Origin: Sinomonas cyclohexanicum
GTDB lineage: Bacteria; Actinomycetota; Actinomycetes; Actinomycetales; Micrococcaceae
Direction: 5' to 3'
Assembly (NCBI RefSeq): GCF_020886775.1
Contig: NZ_AP024525.1
Coordinates: 2,542,001-2,606,000 of the forward strand
Length of the DNA stretch: 64,000 nt
The position numbers were made by a program, and so were the translations under genes. Below, piece by piece: positions 32,842-41,692 of this stretch. The stretch's first letter is position 1. Each line of letters begins with the position of its first letter. The notes under the pieces were generated by a model that was given only the letters and a program-made list of their open reading frames with translations, made no database searches and was not told the DNA's origin.

Positions 32842-32856
32842 ATGCTGATTCAGCAT
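32842..32856 (-). promoter_or_regulatory. Palindromic site upstream of the amine permease
   Basis: ATGCTGA and TCAGCAT form a perfect seven-base inverted repeat around one base, about 40 bases before the permease start. Its half-site GCTGAATCA also occurs in the amine oxidase promoter at 35081-35089, suggesting a common regulator. Confidence 0.35.
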
Positions 32857-32938
32857 GCCGCCGCAGCGCGTGCTGTGACTTGTCGCACAGCGAACGCTTG
32901 TTGTCCTCCGGAGCGCGGCAGGTCGTCCGGGGGGTGAT

Positions 32939-32985
32939 GCACGACGGCGCGCGCTCACCGCTCGGGTGAGCGCGCGCCGTCGTGC
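32939..32985 (-). terminator. Hairpin terminator after the amine oxidase gene
   Basis: A perfect 21-base stem (32939-32959 paired with 32965-32985) with a 5-base GCTCG loop lies 14 bases beyond the amine oxidase stop. There is no U-run; such GC-rich hairpins are common actinobacterial terminators. It should separate expression of amine oxidase and permease. Confidence 0.8.
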
Positions 32986-32999
32986 GCATGAGCCGTGCG

Positions 33000-35018
33000 C
33001 TACATGTGGCAGTGCCCGCCCGCCGCGGGGGCCGGGACGTCGAGGACCGGGCTGCGGTCGAAGAAGCCCTCGGGGCGGATCTTGAAGCCCACGTGGTCCA
33101 CGGGCATCATGGGCCAGTCCTCGGGCCGCGGGAAGTGGGTCAGGCCGAACGTGTGCCACACGACGAGGTCGGTGCCGTCGAGGTCGCGGTCCTGGCTCTG
33201 GAAGGCCGGCAGGCCGGCGCCGCCGGGGTGCTGGTTGACGAAGTCCCCGGTCGGGTAGCGCTCGGACTCGTCGTAGCGAGTCACCCAGAGGGCCTTCGTC
33301 GCGAACGCGGCGCGCGCCGCGACGGACGAGCCCGGGTCCGCCAGGAGCGTGGGCATGCCCTGGGCATGGATCTTGTACGCGACGGGATCGCCGAGCCGGT
33401 TGAGGGACTCGGGGTTGGAGACGACCCACGAGCGGCCGGCCGCCGTGTTGTTCTCCCGGGCTGCCTCGGACTCGCGCGCGATCACCGTGCGCCTGCGGGT
33501 GAACGCGTTGCCGCGCTCGTTGCCCGGGCCCATCGGAACGCGCACGGCGTCCTCCTCCTCGACGCGGTTGGGGCCGCCGTCGAGCGCGAAGTCGAGGCGC
33601 GCGCTGAAGAGGTGCTGGTGGAACGGCGCGCCGAGGCCCGGGGCCATCTCGGACGAGTACGGGTAGTCCTTGGACGGCTGGGCGCTCGTGAAGACGATCC
33701 CGGTGGCCTTGGCCTCGAACTCGATCGTGCCGTCGAGGTAGAGGTACCAGTAGAAGCCGTAGTCGTAGTTGCCGATCGTGGTGAAGAAGCTGATCACGAG
33801 GCGCCGGTTGCGCCGCACGTAGCTGATCCCGGTCCACAGGTCGGAGTGCTTCGAGAGGATGGACCAGTCCTCCTCGTGCATGCAGATGCCGTTCGTGATG
33901 GTGCGCGGGTTGCCGAACGCGTCGCTCACCACCGGGCTCAGGTAGGTGATCTCGCCCAGGCAGTCGCAGCCGAGCTCGAGGGAGTTGGCGTACTGGCCCA
34001 CGAGGTACTCGCCCGTGTCGAAGTAGTTCTGCCACGAGCGCACCGGGGAGGGGTCTCCGTACGGGACCACCATCTCGGCGATCGACGCCCGGTCGAGGAT
34101 GCGGCGGCGGCGCGTGGTGCCGTCAGGCTTGACGTCGTCGAACGAGATGTTGTGCAGCACGAGGCCCTCGCGCACGTCGAACCCGACGTCGAGGCTCCAG
34201 CGCTCCCACTCGACGTGGTTGCCGCCCGCGACCGTGAAGCTGGGGCCCTCGGGCTGGGTGATCTCGATCGGCTTCTGGCTCGTCCTGATCTCCCCGGTGA
34301 GCTCGGGATCGGTGAAGTTGCCGTGCTCGGCCGGCACGGGGACCATGCCGAAGTCGAGGACCTGGTCCACGGAGCGGTTGACCACGTCGATGTACGCGAC
34401 CAGCCCGTCGACCGGATGCGCCCACGGGCTGTCCGTTGCGTGCTCCTGCACGAACGCGAGGCCGCGGAGGATCCGGCGGCCCTTCTCCTCGGGGTACTCG
34501 AAGACGCCGGCGGACAGCGGGGCCACGCGGACGGTCGCCGGGTCGAGGCCGCGGGCAGCGAGCGCATCGAGCCAGCGCTCATCGGCATTGAGGATCTGCT
34601 CCACCGCCTCGAACTCCTCCTCGAGCACGGGAAGTTCGCCGGTCACGGAAGTGTCGAGCTCGACGTCGGTGTCCACCTCGCCGCGCGTCACCGAGACGGT
34701 GACGTCGTGCGGGGCCGCGCCCGCGACGTCGTGCAGGAACACGCGGAACCTTCGGTCCACCTCGGGGAGCACGACGCCGGTCTGCTCGCCTCCCGCCGCG
34801 GGGCGCGAGCCGCGCGGCGGATCGACGAGGCCGAGATAGGCGATGCGGGTGGTCTCGGTCCACAGGCCGGCACCCGCGAGGATGGCGCGGACGGCCGTGA
34901 TCTCCTCGGCGGTCGCGAGCGCGAACCGGGCATCGGGATGCCCTGACGTCGCCGCCGCGGTCGCGGCGTCCTGGGGCTCGTGGCAGGCGTGCTCGTGGGT
35001 CGCGGTCTCAGCGGTCAT
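33000..35018 (-). CDS. Copper/topaquinone amine oxidase
   Basis: A 672-residue homologue of Arthrobacter globiformis phenylethylamine/histamine oxidase. It oxidises primary amines to aldehydes with H2O2 and NH3 release. The topaquinone precursor is Y418 in TIGNYDYG, the catalytic base D334 in [13 protein letters not shown], and the copper histidines H467 and H469 ([11 protein letters not shown]) and H628 ([11 protein letters not shown]). The C-terminal GHCHM resembles that of the A. globiformis enzyme. A His-containing N-terminal extension of about 30 residues has no signal peptide, so the enzyme is cytoplasmic. With hpaD-I next door, tyramine or dopamine are the likely physiological substrates. 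GGAGG precedes the ATG. Confidence 0.95.
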   Translation of the reverse strand: MTAETATHEHACHEPQDAATAAATSGHPDARFALATAEEITAVRAILAGAGLWTETTRIAYLGLVDPPRGSRPAAGGEQTGVVLPEVDRRFRVFLHDVAGAAPHDVTVSVTRGEVDTDVELDTSVTGELPVLEEEFEAVEQILNADERWLDALAARGLDPATVRVAPLSAGVFEYPEEKGRRILRGLAFVQEHATDSPWAHPVDGLVAYIDVVNRSVDQVLDFGMVPVPAEHGNFTDPELTGEIRTSQKPIEITQPEGPSFTVAGGNHVEWERWSLDVGFDVREGLVLHNISFDDVKPDGTTRRRRILDRASIAEMVVPYGDPSPVRSWQNYFDTGEYLVGQYANSLELGCDCLGEITYLSPVVSDAFGNPRTITNGICMHEEDWSILSKHSDLWTGISYVRRNRRLVISFFTTIGNYDYGFYWYLYLDGTIEFEAKATGIVFTSAQPSKDYPYSSEMAPGLGAPFHQHLFSARLDFALDGGPNRVEEEDAVRVPMGPGNERGNAFTRRRTVIARESEAARENNTAAGRSWVVSNPESLNRLGDPVAYKIHAQGMPTLLADPGSSVAARAAFATKALWVTRYDESERYPTGDFVNQHPGGAGLPAFQSQDRDLDGTDLVVWHTFGLTHFPRPEDWPMMPVDHVGFKIRPEGFFDRSPVLDVPAPAAGGHCHM

Positions 35019-35046
35019 GGCGGTCCTCCATTGGTCGGCCAGGTTT

Positions 35047-35098
35047 TTATTCTATGGACGTAGAGAATAACCGCCTGTAAGCTGAATCACAACAGGCG
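35047..35098 (-). promoter_or_regulatory. Amine oxidase promoter and TetR/AraC operator region
   Basis: Minus-strand TTGTGA (35087-35092) and TATTCT (35064-35069) are 17 bases apart, a good promoter for the amine oxidase. The -10 lies within an inverted repeat TTATTCT (35047-35053) and AGAATAA (35064-35070). A second inverted repeat, CGCCTGT (35072-35078) and ACAGGCG (35092-35098), spans the spacer and -35. Two different palindromes over one promoter fit joint control by the divergent TetR and AraC-type genes. The region is strikingly AT-rich for this genome. Confidence 0.6.
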
Positions 35099-35122
35099 TA
35101 GAAAAAAGAGATCGGAGTCCCG

Positions 35123-35722
35123 GTGCCGAAGATCGTCGACCACCACCAGAGGCGGCTCGAGCTCGTCGACGCGACGTGGCGCATCATCGCCGAGCGGGGC
35201 CTCGACGCCGCGACGATGCGGGAGATCGCCGCTGCGGCAGGCTTCACCAATGGCGCCCTCAAGCCCTACTTCGACTCGAAGGACCGCCTCCTCGACTTCG
35301 CCTTCGAGCACATCTTCGACCAGACCAACCGGCGCATGGAGGAGGCCACGGCGGGCCTGACCGGGCGCGACGCCCTGCGCGCGTACTGCCACGAGATCCT
35401 CCCTCTCGACGAGGATCGCCTCGCCGAGGCCCGCGTCGCGATCGCGTTCTGGAACAAGGCAGTGCGCGATCCGGCCAAGGCGGCACTGCACGAGCGCTCC
35501 ATGGACCAGTGGCGGACTGCCATCGCCGGGTTCCTGGCCGCGTCCGGCCTCGAGGACCGTCCGGGCCCCGGCGGGATGGGCGCGGCGGTCGGAGCCATCA
35601 TGGACCTCGTCCTCGGCGCGCAGATCACCGCGATCCTCTCCCCCGTCGTCCACGACCCGCATCAGCTCGTCGCACAGCTCGACCTGCTCCTCGACGCCGT
35701 GCTCGTAGGTGCGGCCGCATGA
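35123..35722 (+). CDS. TetR family transcriptional regulator
   Basis: A 199-residue TetR regulator with the helix-turn-helix at about 10-55 (ELVDATWRIIAERGLDAATM, IAAAAGFTNGALKPYFDSKDRLLDFAFEH), closest in style to BetI-like repressors, and a helical ligand domain. GTG start with GGAG upstream. It diverges from the amine oxidase and overlaps the AraC-type gene by 4 bases, so the two regulators are made together. Likely operator: the TTATTCT/AGAATAA repeat at 35047-35070. Confidence 0.88.
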   Translation: MPKIVDHHQRRLELVDATWRIIAERGLDAATMREIAAAAGFTNGALKPYFDSKDRLLDFAFEHIFDQTNRRMEEATAGLTGRDALRAYCHEILPLDEDRLAEARVAIAFWNKAVRDPAKAALHERSMDQWRTAIAGFLAASGLEDRPGPGGMGAAVGAIMDLVLGAQITAILSPVVHDPHQLVAQLDLLLDAVLVGAAA

Positions 35723-36717
35723 GCGCGCTCCTGACACCCCGCCCCACGGTGCCGGCACGGCCTGCGGCCGCGCCCGCGGGCCTGGACGTCACCGTGGCGC
35801 GCGACTTCGATTCGTGGCGCCGCGCCGTCTCGGCCTCTTTCGTGCCGCTTGCGGTGGAGGCCGACCACCGCGGGTCCTTCGAGGGAACGATGAGAGGCAC
35901 GCACCTCGCCGCGGAGGACCTCAGCATGATCGAGGTGGCCGCGGGCAGGCACACGGTGCTGCGCACGCCCGAGCTGGTCGCCGCATCGGAGCGGAAGTAC
36001 TTCAAGCTCAGCATCCAGCTCGCCGGCACGGGCCTGCTGATGCAGGACGGCCGCGAGGCCGTGCTGACCCCGGGCAACCTCGCGGTCTACTCGACGGACC
36101 GGCCGTACACGCTCGCGTTCGACGGCGACTTCCGCTCGCTCGTGCTCATGTTCCCGCACAGTGCCCTGGACCTCCCGGCCGACGCGATGGCCCAGGTGAC
36201 CGCGACAGGCATCAGCGGCACTGACGGCCTCGGCGGGCTCGTGGCCCCGTTCCTCGTGCGGCTCTCGGAGAACCTCGAGACCATCGCGGGGCCCAACGGA
36301 GCCCGGCTCGTCAACAACGCGCTGGATCTCGTCACCACGCTGTTCAACGGCGAGCTCGACGCCCGGTCGGCCGTCTCCCGGGACCCGCACCAGATGCTGC
36401 TGGCCCGGATCCATGACTACGTCGAGGCCCACCTGCCCGATCCGGACCTCGCACCGGGCGCGATCGCCGCGGCCCACTTCATCTCGACCCGCCACCTCCA
36501 CGACCTGTTCCGTGAGCTCGGAACCACGGTCTCGGCGTCGATCCGCGAGCGCCGGCTCGAACGGTGCCGCCGCGACCTGCGCGATCCAGTCCTTGCGGAC
36601 CGTCCCGTCACGGCAATCGCCTCGCGCTGGGGCCTGACCGATTCGGCGCACTTCAGCCGGATCTTCCGTGCGGCGTACGGGGAGCCGCCCACGGCGTACC
36701 GCGCGGGCGGCCGCTAG
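35719..36717 (+). CDS. AraC family regulator (FeaR-like)
   Basis: A 332-residue protein with an AraC-binding-like domain (about 20-200, PF14525 type) and a C-terminal double helix-turn-helix (about 225-330; HFISTRHLHDLFRELGTTVSA, SRWGLTDSAHFSRIFRAAYG, EPPTAYR). This architecture is that of FeaR, the activator of tyramine oxidase genes in E. coli. ATG overlaps the tetR stop (ATGA). It probably activates the divergent amine oxidase in response to an aromatic amine or aldehyde. Confidence 0.88.
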   Translation: MSALLTPRPTVPARPAAAPAGLDVTVARDFDSWRRAVSASFVPLAVEADHRGSFEGTMRGTHLAAEDLSMIEVAAGRHTVLRTPELVAASERKYFKLSIQLAGTGLLMQDGREAVLTPGNLAVYSTDRPYTLAFDGDFRSLVLMFPHSALDLPADAMAQVTATGISGTDGLGGLVAPFLVRLSENLETIAGPNGARLVNNALDLVTTLFNGELDARSAVSRDPHQMLLARIHDYVEAHLPDPDLAPGAIAAAHFISTRHLHDLFRELGTTVSASIRERRLERCRRDLRDPVLADRPVTAIASRWGLTDSAHFSRIFRAAYGEPPTAYRAGGR

Positions 36718-36727
36718 CATCGTCCCC

Positions 36728-37795
36728 ATGACGGGGAAGCGGGGGCGCGACGCCGGCGGATGGGTGCCGGACGTGCTCGGCGACGGGTTCGAGCAGCTCA
36801 CGGTCGAGCCCGACGGCGGCGCGCCGGCCACGGTCGTGCGGTACCGCGGGACGTCGCGCCGGTGGTGGCGCCGTCCCGCCGTCGGCACCGACGTGCTGTA
36901 CGTCCATGGCTGGAGCGACTACTTCTTCCAGCGCCCGCTCGCCGAGTTCTGGCATCGAGCCGGCGCCCGGTTCTACGCGCTGGACCTCCACACCTTCGGC
37001 CGCAGCCTGCGCCCGGGGCAGGTCCCTGGCGACGCGAGGGACCTCGCCGACTTCGACCCCGACATCGCGGCGGCGCTGGCCGTGATGGGACACGGCGTGG
37101 GGCCGGGCGGCGCGGCGAACGACGGCGCTGCCCCCTTGGGCACGGGCCGTCGCCGCCTGCTCCTGCTCGGACATTCCACGGGCGGGCTCGTGCTGAGCCT
37201 GTGGGCCGCCCGCCACCCAGGAGCCGTGGACGCGCTCGTGCTGAACAGCCCGTGGCTCGAGTTCCAGGCGTCGGAGATCGCACGCCGTGCCATGACGCCC
37301 CTGCTCGAGGCCCGCGCCCGGCTGCTCCCGAAGAGGGCCCTCCCTGAGGTCGACTCGGGCAACTACGCCCGCACCGTCTCGGCGGAGCTCGGCGGCGAGT
37401 GGACGTACAACGCGGCATGGCGGCCCGCGAAGGCCTTTGCCCTGCCGCCGGCCCTCCTCGCCGCCGTGTTCGCCGGCCAGGAGCGGGTTGCGCGTGGCCT
37501 CGACCTCGACCTGCCGGTCCTCGTGCTCCTCTCGGACCGCAGCTACCTGGCGGCCCGGTGGCGGGACGATGCGGCGTCGGCCGATGTCGCGATCAACGTC
37601 GACACGGTCGCGCACCGGGCCCTCTCACTCGGTGAGAACGTCACGATTGTGCGCGTGCCGGGCGCCGTCCACGATGTCTTCCTGTCATCTGCGCCCGTAA
37701 GGCGCCGGGCCTACGCGCGTATGGCCGCGTGGACGACCGGGGCGCTCCGGCTCGGCGGGCCGGACGCCTGGGCGGAGCGTGTCGAGGGGCTGTAG
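36728..37795 (+). CDS. Alpha/beta hydrolase, lysophospholipase-like
   Basis: A 355-residue serine hydrolase of the Hydrolase_4 (monoacylglycerol lipase/lysophospholipase) type. VLYVHGWSDYFFQRPLAEFW holds the oxyanion region, YALDLHTFGRS the following loop, the nucleophile elbow is GHSTGG (near residue 156), and the final histidine lies in PGAVHDVFLSS. There is no signal peptide. A TAGCAT box (36715-36720) is 7 bases before the ATG, suggesting leaderless initiation inside the 3' end of the AraC gene. No partner is evident. Confidence 0.82.
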   Translation: MTGKRGRDAGGWVPDVLGDGFEQLTVEPDGGAPATVVRYRGTSRRWWRRPAVGTDVLYVHGWSDYFFQRPLAEFWHRAGARFYALDLHTFGRSLRPGQVPGDARDLADFDPDIAAALAVMGHGVGPGGAANDGAAPLGTGRRRLLLLGHSTGGLVLSLWAARHPGAVDALVLNSPWLEFQASEIARRAMTPLLEARARLLPKRALPEVDSGNYARTVSAELGGEWTYNAAWRPAKAFALPPALLAAVFAGQERVARGLDLDLPVLVLLSDRSYLAARWRDDAASADVAINVDTVAHRALSLGENVTIVRVPGAVHDVFLSSAPVRRRAYARMAAWTTGALRLGGPDAWAERVEGL

Positions 37796-37807
37796 GCGCG
37801 CGAGGTC

Positions 37808-38593
37808 CTACGACGCGGTGCGCAGGAATGGCACGAGCTCGTCCAGGATCGGCCCAGCGGGGGCGAGCGTGCCCGCGTGCGTGCGGCCGGGCAGTTCCAC
37901 GAACCGCGCGTTCGGCATGAGCTCGGCGGCCCTGCGCGAGTCCGCAAGGCGCTGCGGGTCGCGAGTGCCGGCCATCAGGAGAGCGGGGAGGGTCAGCTGG
38001 GCGACGACGGCCTCGGGCAGCCCCGGATCCTCCTCGGTGCCCGTGAAGCAGGCCGCGAGCGCTGCGGGGTCGTTGGCGAGGAAGGCCTGGCGCGTGGCCG
38101 GGTCCACGTTCTTCCCGGCGGCGTCGAGCCCCTCGACGAACGCCTCGATCCGGCCGGACTGCAGGGCCTGAAGGTACCCGGGGAAGAACACCTTCGCGAC
38201 TTCCCCGTGCTGGGGCCGGTAGGTCCCGCCGAGTGCGGTGAGGGACCTGGTGCGGTCCTGGGCGGTGGCCGCGAGTGAGAAGGCGACGCGCGAGCCGAGC
38301 GAGTATCCCACGGCGTGTGCCGTCTCGATGCCCTCCGCGTCGAGCACGGCGAGGACATCCCCGATGTGGCGGGACATGCGGTACGCCTCGGCGTGCTCGG
38401 GCTTGCCGCTGCGCCCGTGTCCGCGCAGGTCGATCCGCACCACCCGGAATCCCTCGAGCGCACCGACATAGCCGAGCCCGCGCCAGATCGCCTTCGAGAG
38501 GGCCGAGCCGTGCAGCAGGACGACCGCGGGCCCCTCCCCCGCGGCGTCGTAGGAGATCTCGGTGCCGTCGGACGGGTTCAGGGCGGTGCTCAC
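37808..38593 (-). CDS. Alpha/beta hydrolase
   Basis: A 261-residue hydrolase with HG oxyanion segment VVLLHGSALSKAIW, RIDLRGHGRSGKP, nucleophile elbow GYSLGS, acid in AGTRDPQRL and histidine in GRTHAGTL. All triad residues are present. Substrate unknown. I place the start at GTG 38593 because a TAGGGT box (38600-38605) is 6 bases upstream; a GTG two codons earlier would touch that box. It is convergent with the previous hydrolase gene, with only 12 bases between stops. Confidence 0.82.
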   Translation of the reverse strand: MSTALNPSDGTEISYDAAGEGPAVVLLHGSALSKAIWRGLGYVGALEGFRVVRIDLRGHGRSGKPEHAEAYRMSRHIGDVLAVLDAEGIETAHAVGYSLGSRVAFSLAATAQDRTRSLTALGGTYRPQHGEVAKVFFPGYLQALQSGRIEAFVEGLDAAGKNVDPATRQAFLANDPAALAACFTGTEEDPGLPEAVVAQLTLPALLMAGTRDPQRLADSRRAAELMPNARFVELPGRTHAGTLAPAGPILDELVPFLRTAS

Positions 38594-38647
38594 CGGCACA
38601 CCCTACCGCCGCTGACAGCCTTGCTGGCCTCCCGTGTGGCGAACCCC

Positions 38648-39091
38648 TCAGGCGCGCACGACGGCGGCACGCGCCGTCCGCTGCCTGCCCACCCACGCGG
38701 CGGAGGCCAGTGCGGTGACGAGCTCGATCGCGATGACGACGAGCATCACGGCGATGTGTCCGTCGTCTGCGCCGGCGGCCGTGATCTCGTGGACGCCATG
38801 GGAGTGTGCGCCGGCGGCTCCGCCGCCCATGGCACCCATCGCACCCATGGCACCCACCGCACTGAGGACGAGGGCCGCGTGGACGGCGACCATGGCCAGC
38901 GACATCCCGATCACTGCACGGGCGGCCCGCACGCTGGGCCGGCGCCAGAGGTGCCACGCGCACGGCAGGCACGCGGCCGCCATGGCGAGCCCGAGCACAG
39001 CCATCCAGCCGCCCGCCGGGACCATGGCGAGGTGCGCCGCGCCGCCTGCCGTCGCCGCCGCGGCGGCCCATCTGCCGGTCGTGTGTGTCAT
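38648..39091 (-). CDS. Small membrane protein of unknown function
   Basis: A 147-residue protein with about four hydrophobic helices (WAAAAATAGGAAHLAMVPAG, WMAVLGLAMAAACLPCAW, AVIGMSLAMVAVHAALVLSAVG, HIAVMLVVIAIELVTALASAAW). Between helices 3 and 4 is a curious GAMGAMGAMGGG repeat followed by a His-containing loop AGAHSHGVHEI. His residues in helices 1 and 3 might bind metal; this is speculation. I do not recognise a family with certainty. Confidence 0.65.
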   Translation of the reverse strand: MTHTTGRWAAAAATAGGAAHLAMVPAGGWMAVLGLAMAAACLPCAWHLWRRPSVRAARAVIGMSLAMVAVHAALVLSAVGAMGAMGAMGGGAAGAHSHGVHEITAAGADDGHIAVMLVVIAIELVTALASAAWVGRQRTARAAVVRA

Positions 39092-39268
39092 GGACCCACT
39101 GTCCCGCAGTCCCCCACGCCGGGTCCGCGCGCTGAGCGCACGCCCCTTGACGGCCAGCGCATGGAACGCGGCACTGTCCCCACCACGCTTGCTCCCCCGC
39201 CACAGCGCAACGGCGGGCCCACCCCAGAAGGGGTGGACCCGCCGTCGTGCGTCCTTAGCTCTGGGCTG

Positions 39269-40633
39269 TCAGCGCACCGCGTCCGGGTGCTCGCTGATGT
39301 ACTCCGCGTGGGCATCGGCAACGTGGAGGTCGACCCCCTTGGTCTCCTTGACCAGGGAGACGCCGATCAGCGAGATGACCGCGGCGATCGCGATGTAGAC
39401 GCCGATCGTCCACGACATCTTGAACTCGTTCATGAGCATCTCCGCGATCATGGGGGCGAACGCACCGCCGAGGATCGCGCCGAGGGCGTAGCCGATCGAG
39501 ACTCCGGAGTAGCGGACCCTGGCCGGGAACATCTCGGCGTAGAGGGCCGACTGCGGGCCGTAGGACAGGCCCAGGCCGATCGTCATGACGAAGATGGCCA
39601 CGAAGTACCAGACGATGTTCTTGGTGTCGATCAGGAACCACATCGGCACCGCCCACAGGGCGAGGAACGCGTAGCCGATCTGGAAGGTGCGGACGCGGCC
39701 CAGCCTGTCCGAGATGATCCCACCCCAGAGGGTGAAGACGAGCCATCCGAACGACGCGAGGGTGGTGGCCAGCAGGACCGTGGGCTGGTCCATCTTCAGG
39801 ACCTTGACCGCATAGGTCGCGAAGTACGCGATGAGCAGGTACCCGGCGGCGTTGTTGGCGATGAAGATGACCGCGGTGAGGATGACTTCCTTCCAGTTGT
39901 GGCGGAAGAGCTGGCCCAGCGGGGCCGAGGACTCCTTCTGCCGCTCCTGGAGCTGCTTGAAGACCGGGCTCTCCTCCACCGCGCGGCGGATCATGTAGCC
40001 GACCACGATCAGCACGATCGAGAACAGGAACGGCAGGCGCCAGCCCCAGTCGGTGAACGCCGGGCCCATGACCGTGGTCAGCAGCCACAGGGTGAAGGTC
40101 GCCAGGATCATGCCGATCGGCACGCCGATCTGCGGGTACGCGCCGAAATAGCCGCGCTTGTTCTTCGGTGCGTGCTCGACGGACATCAGGGCCGCGCCGC
40201 CCCATTCGCCGCCCGCGGAGAAGCCCTGCAGCACGCGCAGCAGGATGAGGAGGACGGGGGCGAGCGCCCCGACCTGGGCGTACGTGGGCAGCACGCCGAT
40301 CAGCGACGTGGACAGGCCCATCATGATCAGCGTGAACACGAGCATCTTCTTGCGGCCGAGGCGATCGCCGAGGTGGCCGGCGACGATCGCGCCCAGCGGG
40401 CGGAACAGGAAGGAGATGCCGATCGTCGCGAACGCGATCACCTGGGACAGTCCCGGGTTCTCCTTCGCGACCGGCGCCAGGAAGAGCGGGCCGAGGACGA
40501 CGCCGGCGGCCTGGGCGTAGATGAAGAAGTCGTACCACTCGATGGTGGTTCCGACGAGCGTGCCAGCCAGAACCCGACGTTCCTCACGCGACATCGCGGA
40601 AGCGGGCTGGGCGGCATTGACTGCCTGGGACAT
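39269..40633 (-). CDS. MFS transporter, metabolite:H+ symporter (MHS) family
   Basis: A 454-residue 12-helix transporter of the ProP/ShiA/KgtP group. Diagnostic segments are GTTIEWYDFFIYAQAAGVV (helix 1), FLFRPLGAIVAGHLGDRLGRKKML (loop 2-3 signature), RVLQGFSAGGEWGGAALMSVEHAP and the large loop after helix 6 (EESPVFKQLQERQKES). Substrates in this family are dicarboxylates, shikimate, betaine or aromatic acids, and cannot be fixed here. A TetR-type palindrome lies about 80 bases upstream, and an IclR regulator is divergent, so control by either is possible. Confidence 0.92.
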   Translation of the reverse strand: MSQAVNAAQPASAMSREERRVLAGTLVGTTIEWYDFFIYAQAAGVVLGPLFLAPVAKENPGLSQVIAFATIGISFLFRPLGAIVAGHLGDRLGRKKMLVFTLIMMGLSTSLIGVLPTYAQVGALAPVLLILLRVLQGFSAGGEWGGAALMSVEHAPKNKRGYFGAYPQIGVPIGMILATFTLWLLTTVMGPAFTDWGWRLPFLFSIVLIVVGYMIRRAVEESPVFKQLQERQKESSAPLGQLFRHNWKEVILTAVIFIANNAAGYLLIAYFATYAVKVLKMDQPTVLLATTLASFGWLVFTLWGGIISDRLGRVRTFQIGYAFLALWAVPMWFLIDTKNIVWYFVAIFVMTIGLGLSYGPQSALYAEMFPARVRYSGVSIGYALGAILGGAFAPMIAEMLMNEFKMSWTIGVYIAIAAVISLIGVSLVKETKGVDLHVADAHAEYISEHPDAVR

Positions 40634-40713
40634 TCGAACTCCGTGGTTCTAGGGTGCGGGGCCCGGGGGCCGAACGGTTGACCGGGCTGCCTGGCTGGCA
40701 GCCTTCCCCCGAT

Positions 40714-40739
40714 TTACTTACCGATTGGTCGGTCAATAA
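40714..40739 (-). promoter_or_regulatory. TetR-type palindrome upstream of the MHS transporter
   Basis: A 26-base imperfect palindrome with core ACCGA-TTGG-TCGGT (40720-40733) and AT-rich flanks; the outer arms match at 9 of 11 positions. ACCGA/TCGGT cores are typical of TetR-family operators. No tetR gene is adjacent. Otherwise the 312-base transporter-iclR intergenic region holds only the iclR promoter. Confidence 0.45.
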
Positions 40740-40842
40740 AGAGGAGCATACATGATGTGTGAGGTACCACACACCCGCTTCCGGCCCTAGACGGCCGCAG
40801 TCGCCGAACGGTACCGCGCGTGCGCCAAATGGCGGACCATGC

Positions 40843-40875
40843 TTGACTGATACCTTTGGTGTTCGATAATTGAAC
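40843..40875 (+). promoter_or_regulatory. iclR-type gene promoter with overlapping palindrome
   Basis: TTGACT (40843-40848) and GATAAT (40865-40870) are 16 bases apart, a near-consensus promoter. The -10 lies inside an imperfect palindrome, GTTC through GAAC (40861-40875; 12 of 15 positions symmetrical), a plausible autoregulatory site. The leader to the ATG is about 70 bases. Confidence 0.6.
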
Positions 40876-40945
40876 GAGATGTGCTGATATGGAACGACAT
40901 CACGATGAGCCGACGCTGCCGTTCCGACCCCTGTGAGGACACCCC

Positions 40946-41662
40946 ATGCCACGAACCGCCGCCGAGACCGGGCCGCATTCCCAGACCCTCTCACGCGGAA
41001 TCCGCGCCCTCGAAGTGCTCGCCGAAGCCAGGACACCCCTGACGATCGCTGAGCTCTCGACCGCGCTGGACGTCCACCGATCGATCGCCTACCGGATCGT
41101 GCGCACCCTCGAGGACCACGCCCTCGTGACCCGCGACGACTCAGGCCGTCTGCAGCCGGGGGCCGGCCTCGCCGTCCTCGCGCGCTCCGTCTCGCGGGAC
41201 CTCCAGGCCGCGGCGCTGCCTGAGCTCGGCCGGCTCGCGGCCGAGCTGCACATGACGGCGTTCGTTGCCGTCTGGGACCGCTCCGACTGCATCACGCTCG
41301 CCACGGTGGAGCCCCAGCACAGCGGCGCCACCCTTGCCCAGCATCCGGGGACGCGCCACCCGCTCGACCGCGGTGGCCCGGGCATCGCGATCCAGTCCGC
41401 GCTCGGGCGCGAGGAGTGGGCGGTGCGTGCCCCCGGAGTGCGTTACCGTCCCGAGTCGGACGAATCGCGGGCACGCGGTTACGCGCTCAGCCACGACGAG
41501 GTGATCCCGGGCACCGCGTCGGTGGCGGTGCCGCTCCTGCTCCCTCACCATCGCCCTGCGGCACTGGCCGTGGTCTACCTCAGCGCGGACGCGGTGGACA
41601 CGGGATCAATCGGCACCGCGCTCATCGCCGCCGCGGAGCGGATCGCCCACGCCGTCGGCTGA
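40946..41662 (+). CDS. IclR family transcriptional regulator
   Basis: A 238-residue regulator with an N-terminal winged helix (SRGIRALEVLAEARTPLTIA, ELSTALDVHRSIAYRIVRTLE) and the IclR effector domain (from about 85, AAALPELGRLAAELHMTAFVAV, then GTRHPLDRGGPGIAI). GAGGA precedes the ATG. It diverges from the MHS transporter across a 312-base region that contains its own promoter. Regulation of that transporter by an aromatic or dicarboxylic acid is plausible but unproven. Confidence 0.9.
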   Translation: MPRTAAETGPHSQTLSRGIRALEVLAEARTPLTIAELSTALDVHRSIAYRIVRTLEDHALVTRDDSGRLQPGAGLAVLARSVSRDLQAAALPELGRLAAELHMTAFVAVWDRSDCITLATVEPQHSGATLAQHPGTRHPLDRGGPGIAIQSALGREEWAVRAPGVRYRPESDESRARGYALSHDEVIPGTASVAVPLLLPHHRPAALAVVYLSADAVDTGSIGTALIAAAERIAHAVG

Positions 41663-41692
41663 GTCGACCGCGCTCCGCGAGCCGAGCTCACA

